From: a virus
IMG/VR virus record: IMGVR_UViG_3300010401_000003
Location: 1 to 64,000 of that record
Strand: one strand, 5' to 3'
DNA length: 64,000 nt
Shown: piece after piece, positions 62,619 through 64,000 of the stretch
Numbering within the stretch: position 1 is the stretch's first letter
Layout: every line of letters begins with the position of its first letter
The notes under the pieces: generated by a model
The model's database searches: none
What the model was told of the DNA's origin: nothing
The model's input: the letters and a program-made list of their open reading frames with translations, nothing else
Made by a program: the position numbers and the translations under genes

Positions 62619-62923
62619 GACGCGGCCTCGATCGCGCGCCAGAGATCGACCAGCGTGGTCCGGTCGAGCTCGATCGAGTGCACGACCCCCTTTCTGTCAA
62701 ACACGTAGATCAGAAAGACGCGCTCACCGTTGACGGTCGAGCTCGTGACGGTCGCGTTTGCGTCAGGGCGTACGCCCATGGTGGCGGGCGGCCACGGCGC
62801 CGCGAGCGCGTCGAGCGCGTCGAGGATCTCCGGGATGTGATCGGCGGGCGAAACTATGTCTCGGCCGCTGCTTAGCAGGCGCGCGCTCGTGCGCTCTTTG
62901 ATGCGTTCGGAAATCTTTTTCAT
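62615..62923 (-). CDS. Small hypothetical protein
   Basis: This 102-residue protein starts MKKISERIKERTSARLL. The second half (ATVTSSTVNGERVFLIYVFDRKGVVHSIELDRTTLVDLWRAIE) resembles the neighbour at 62385 in its strand-strand-helix end. Unknown. Confidence 0.5.
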   Translation of the reverse strand: MKKISERIKERTSARLLSSGRDIVSPADHIPEILDALDALAAPWPPATMGVRPDANATVTSSTVNGERVFLIYVFDRKGVVHSIELDRTTLVDLWRAIEAAS

Positions 62924-63249
62924 AGCGGATCCCAGATCCTTTCGATGAGGCGCACCATCGGAGCCCCACTGGCATCGCTGATTACGGCTGTCCGAGAAGG
63001 TGCGTGCCACTCGACCGAATCGAGCCCGCGCGGCGCGTAGATGCGGAGCACTGCTAGGGCGTGTTCGAGCTCGACGTGGGACGCCTCCCAAAACATCAGC
63101 ACAGTGCCGCCGTAGTCGATTTCCTCCCAGTCTTCGATCGGCTCCCCGGGCTTCCAATCGGCGTACGTCATACCGGGCGGAAGGATTTCCACGCCATAGC
63201 GCACCAAGCGCCGCTTCGCGTCTCGACGCGCCCTTAGTTCGGCCGACAC
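62920..63249 (-). CDS. Small hypothetical protein
   Basis: This 109-residue product starts at GTG 63249 inside the lipoprotein gene (ATG at MTYADWKPG is an alternative). WKPGEPIEDWEEIDYGGTVLMFWEASHVELEHALAVLRI has an acidic helix-strand pattern. No motif. Confidence 0.45.
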   Translation of the reverse strand: MSAELRARRDAKRRLVRYGVEILPPGMTYADWKPGEPIEDWEEIDYGGTVLMFWEASHVELEHALAVLRIYAPRGLDSVEWHAPSRTAVISDASGAPMVRLIERIWDPL

Positions 63250-63533
63250 GCGGGCGCCTCGCAGTGGAACCCGGCCACGCAATCGCAATCATGCGCGCAC
63301 GGCCAAGCGCATTTCCCATAGGTGAGATTGCAGCGATGTCCGCCGCAATCGTCGTCGCTATCGCACGCGAACGCCAACTCGGCCGGCACGACTTCGCAGA
63401 CCGAGTAAACGGGCTTGTAGCCGTCGGCCGAGGCGGCCGCGTCGGCCGCCTCCGTTCCATCGGGCGTGTTGATCGACGACGACGAGCAGGCCGCGAGCGC
63501 GAGCGCGACAAGCGCCGCGCGGATCACGGCCAC
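63234..63533 (-). CDS. Cys-rich lipoprotein
   Basis: This 99-residue protein has an N-terminal signal AVIRAALVALALAAC (lipobox LAAC), a Ser/Ala/Asp linker and a module CDSDDDCGGHRCNLTYGKCAWPCAHDCDCVAGFHC with the CxxDxxC...C pattern frequent in myxobacterial surface lipoproteins. It is probably exported to the host envelope, where it could affect superinfection or host contact. Confidence 0.75.
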   Translation of the reverse strand: MAVIRAALVALALAACSSSSINTPDGTEAADAAASADGYKPVYSVCEVVPAELAFACDSDDDCGGHRCNLTYGKCAWPCAHDCDCVAGFHCEAPACRPN

Positions 63534-63784
63534 ACCCGACCTGTAACAGTCGCGTTGACGCCACCGAGTTGTTTTGCGCGCTTGGCCGCCGCAATCGCCG
63601 ACGTCCGCCGGTGAAATCCAAACTCCAGGTCCCGCCAGCCCTCCGTAAACGAAAACCCCGCTCCGTCGTGCCGACGTCCTACGGCCGCACAGATCGCCTT
63701 GTCTCGCTCGCGATCGAATCCTTTATATTCCACCATCACCGAGAACGGGGGCGGGGGCTTCCAGCGGACTTTCTGCTTTTTCAT
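63524..63784 (-). CDS. Small basic hypothetical protein
   Basis: This 86-residue protein starts MKKQKVRWKPPPPF. It has an alpha/beta body with ICAAVGRRHDGAGFSFTEGWRDLEFGFH and a helix AIAAAKRAKQLGG. Overlaps both neighbours. Confidence 0.5.
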   Translation of the reverse strand: MKKQKVRWKPPPPFSVMVEYKGFDRERDKAICAAVGRRHDGAGFSFTEGWRDLEFGFHRRTSAIAAAKRAKQLGGVNATVTGRVWP

Positions 63785-63999
63785 TTGGGTTCCCCCACGA
63801 ACGTCTCGGCGATGCGCTCGGCCAATTGCCAGGCATTCCAGCCGGGGAAGCGTTGCCACGCGCCCGCGCTCGGAGACCAGCGAAAGCCGCTCGACTTGCA
63901 AAGCTTCCGGATTTCCTCGCTGGGCTTGCCCGGGAAGTAGATCCGGACGCGGTTTTCCTCTTCTGCGATGCGCACCTCGCCGATTTGCTTCGCTTTCGG
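63781..63999 (-). CDS. Small phage-type protein, 5' end probably cut by the window edge
   Basis: The frame is open to the window end; GTG 63975 would give 64 residues. VRIYFPGKPSEEIRKLCKSSGFRWSPSAGAWQR is a motif I recall from small domains in phage and plasmid proteins (f.gkp...r..LK..GFrW....W), often attached to DUF3560/LPD-type proteins. The rest probably lies beyond the window. Confidence 0.5.
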   Translation of the reverse strand, partial: PKAKQIGEVRIAEEENRVRIYFPGKPSEEIRKLCKSSGFRWSPSAGAWQRFPGWNAWQLAERIAETFVGEPK

Positions 64000-64000
64000 C

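Noticed and set aside
1-64000. An integrated prophage in a host chromosome visible in this window
   Set aside because: No host housekeeping genes, intact tRNA target or flanking att repeats are visible; the recombinase also looks inactive.

Overview
The window reads as part of one large accessory element, most likely a virus or virus-like replicon of a Myxococcota (Polyangia-type) host. DNA is GC-rich and gene-dense: most neighbours overlap by ATGA, GTGA or TGATG or lie within about 20 nt, and no gap exceeds about 200 bp. The host guess rests on two lipoproteins (22896-23567, 63234-63533) whose Gly/Ala/Ser-rich linkers and Cys-rich modules resemble myxobacterial secreted lipoproteins. There are no chromosomal housekeeping genes. 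I found no terminase, portal, tape measure, sheath, baseplate, helicase, DNA polymerase or convincing P-loop ATPase. The window is probably not the whole element: the first and last genes look cut by its edges.

Layout. (A) 1-10792, rightward: about 34 very small genes, many with zinc-ribbon Cys patterns or winged-helix tails, plus a tyrosine recombinase that appears to lack its Tyr, an ASCH protein, an HExxH protein and a Nudix hydrolase. (B) 10828-21837, leftward: receptor-binding and fibre genes, including four of five spike proteins that share one N-terminal anchor, and a 613-residue fibre with about sixteen 20-residue repeats. (C) 21869-24433, rightward: GDP-mannose 4,6-dehydratase, a helix-turn-helix/lipoprotein fusion behind a palindromic operator, and an FkbM methyltransferase. 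(D) 24399-31932, leftward: three related glycosyltransferases (one a three-domain enzyme of about 1039 residues) and two methyltransferases. (E) 32014-33045, rightward: a membrane coiled-coil protein and a lytic transglycosylase. (F) 33042-58456, leftward: the main structural, lysis and replication block. (G) 58468-58899: an HNH nuclease. (H) 58950-63999, leftward: a cytosine methyltransferase followed by about fifteen small genes much like block A.

How it may work together. Block F encodes an HUH rolling-circle Rep (55254-56783) beside a hairpin-rich 200-bp gap, a candidate major capsid protein (44394-45578), a very Arg-rich protein with membrane and LysM segments (45681-47531), a transglutaminase-like protein, two related peptidoglycan hydrolases, and about thirteen small to medium proteins that begin with the same short Trp motif (M-x1-3-[L/M/I]-x-W...) and mostly end in one membrane helix. 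Rep plus many membrane-anchored structural proteins plus no tail or packaging genes recalls tailless, internal-membrane phages such as PM2 (Corticoviridae) and FLiP (Finnlakeviridae), but this element would be several times larger. The carbohydrate block could glycosylate virion proteins, as chloroviruses do, or alter host surface sugars. I regard the Trp-tag family, the shared spike anchor and the protamine-like membrane protein as the most likely undescribed parts.
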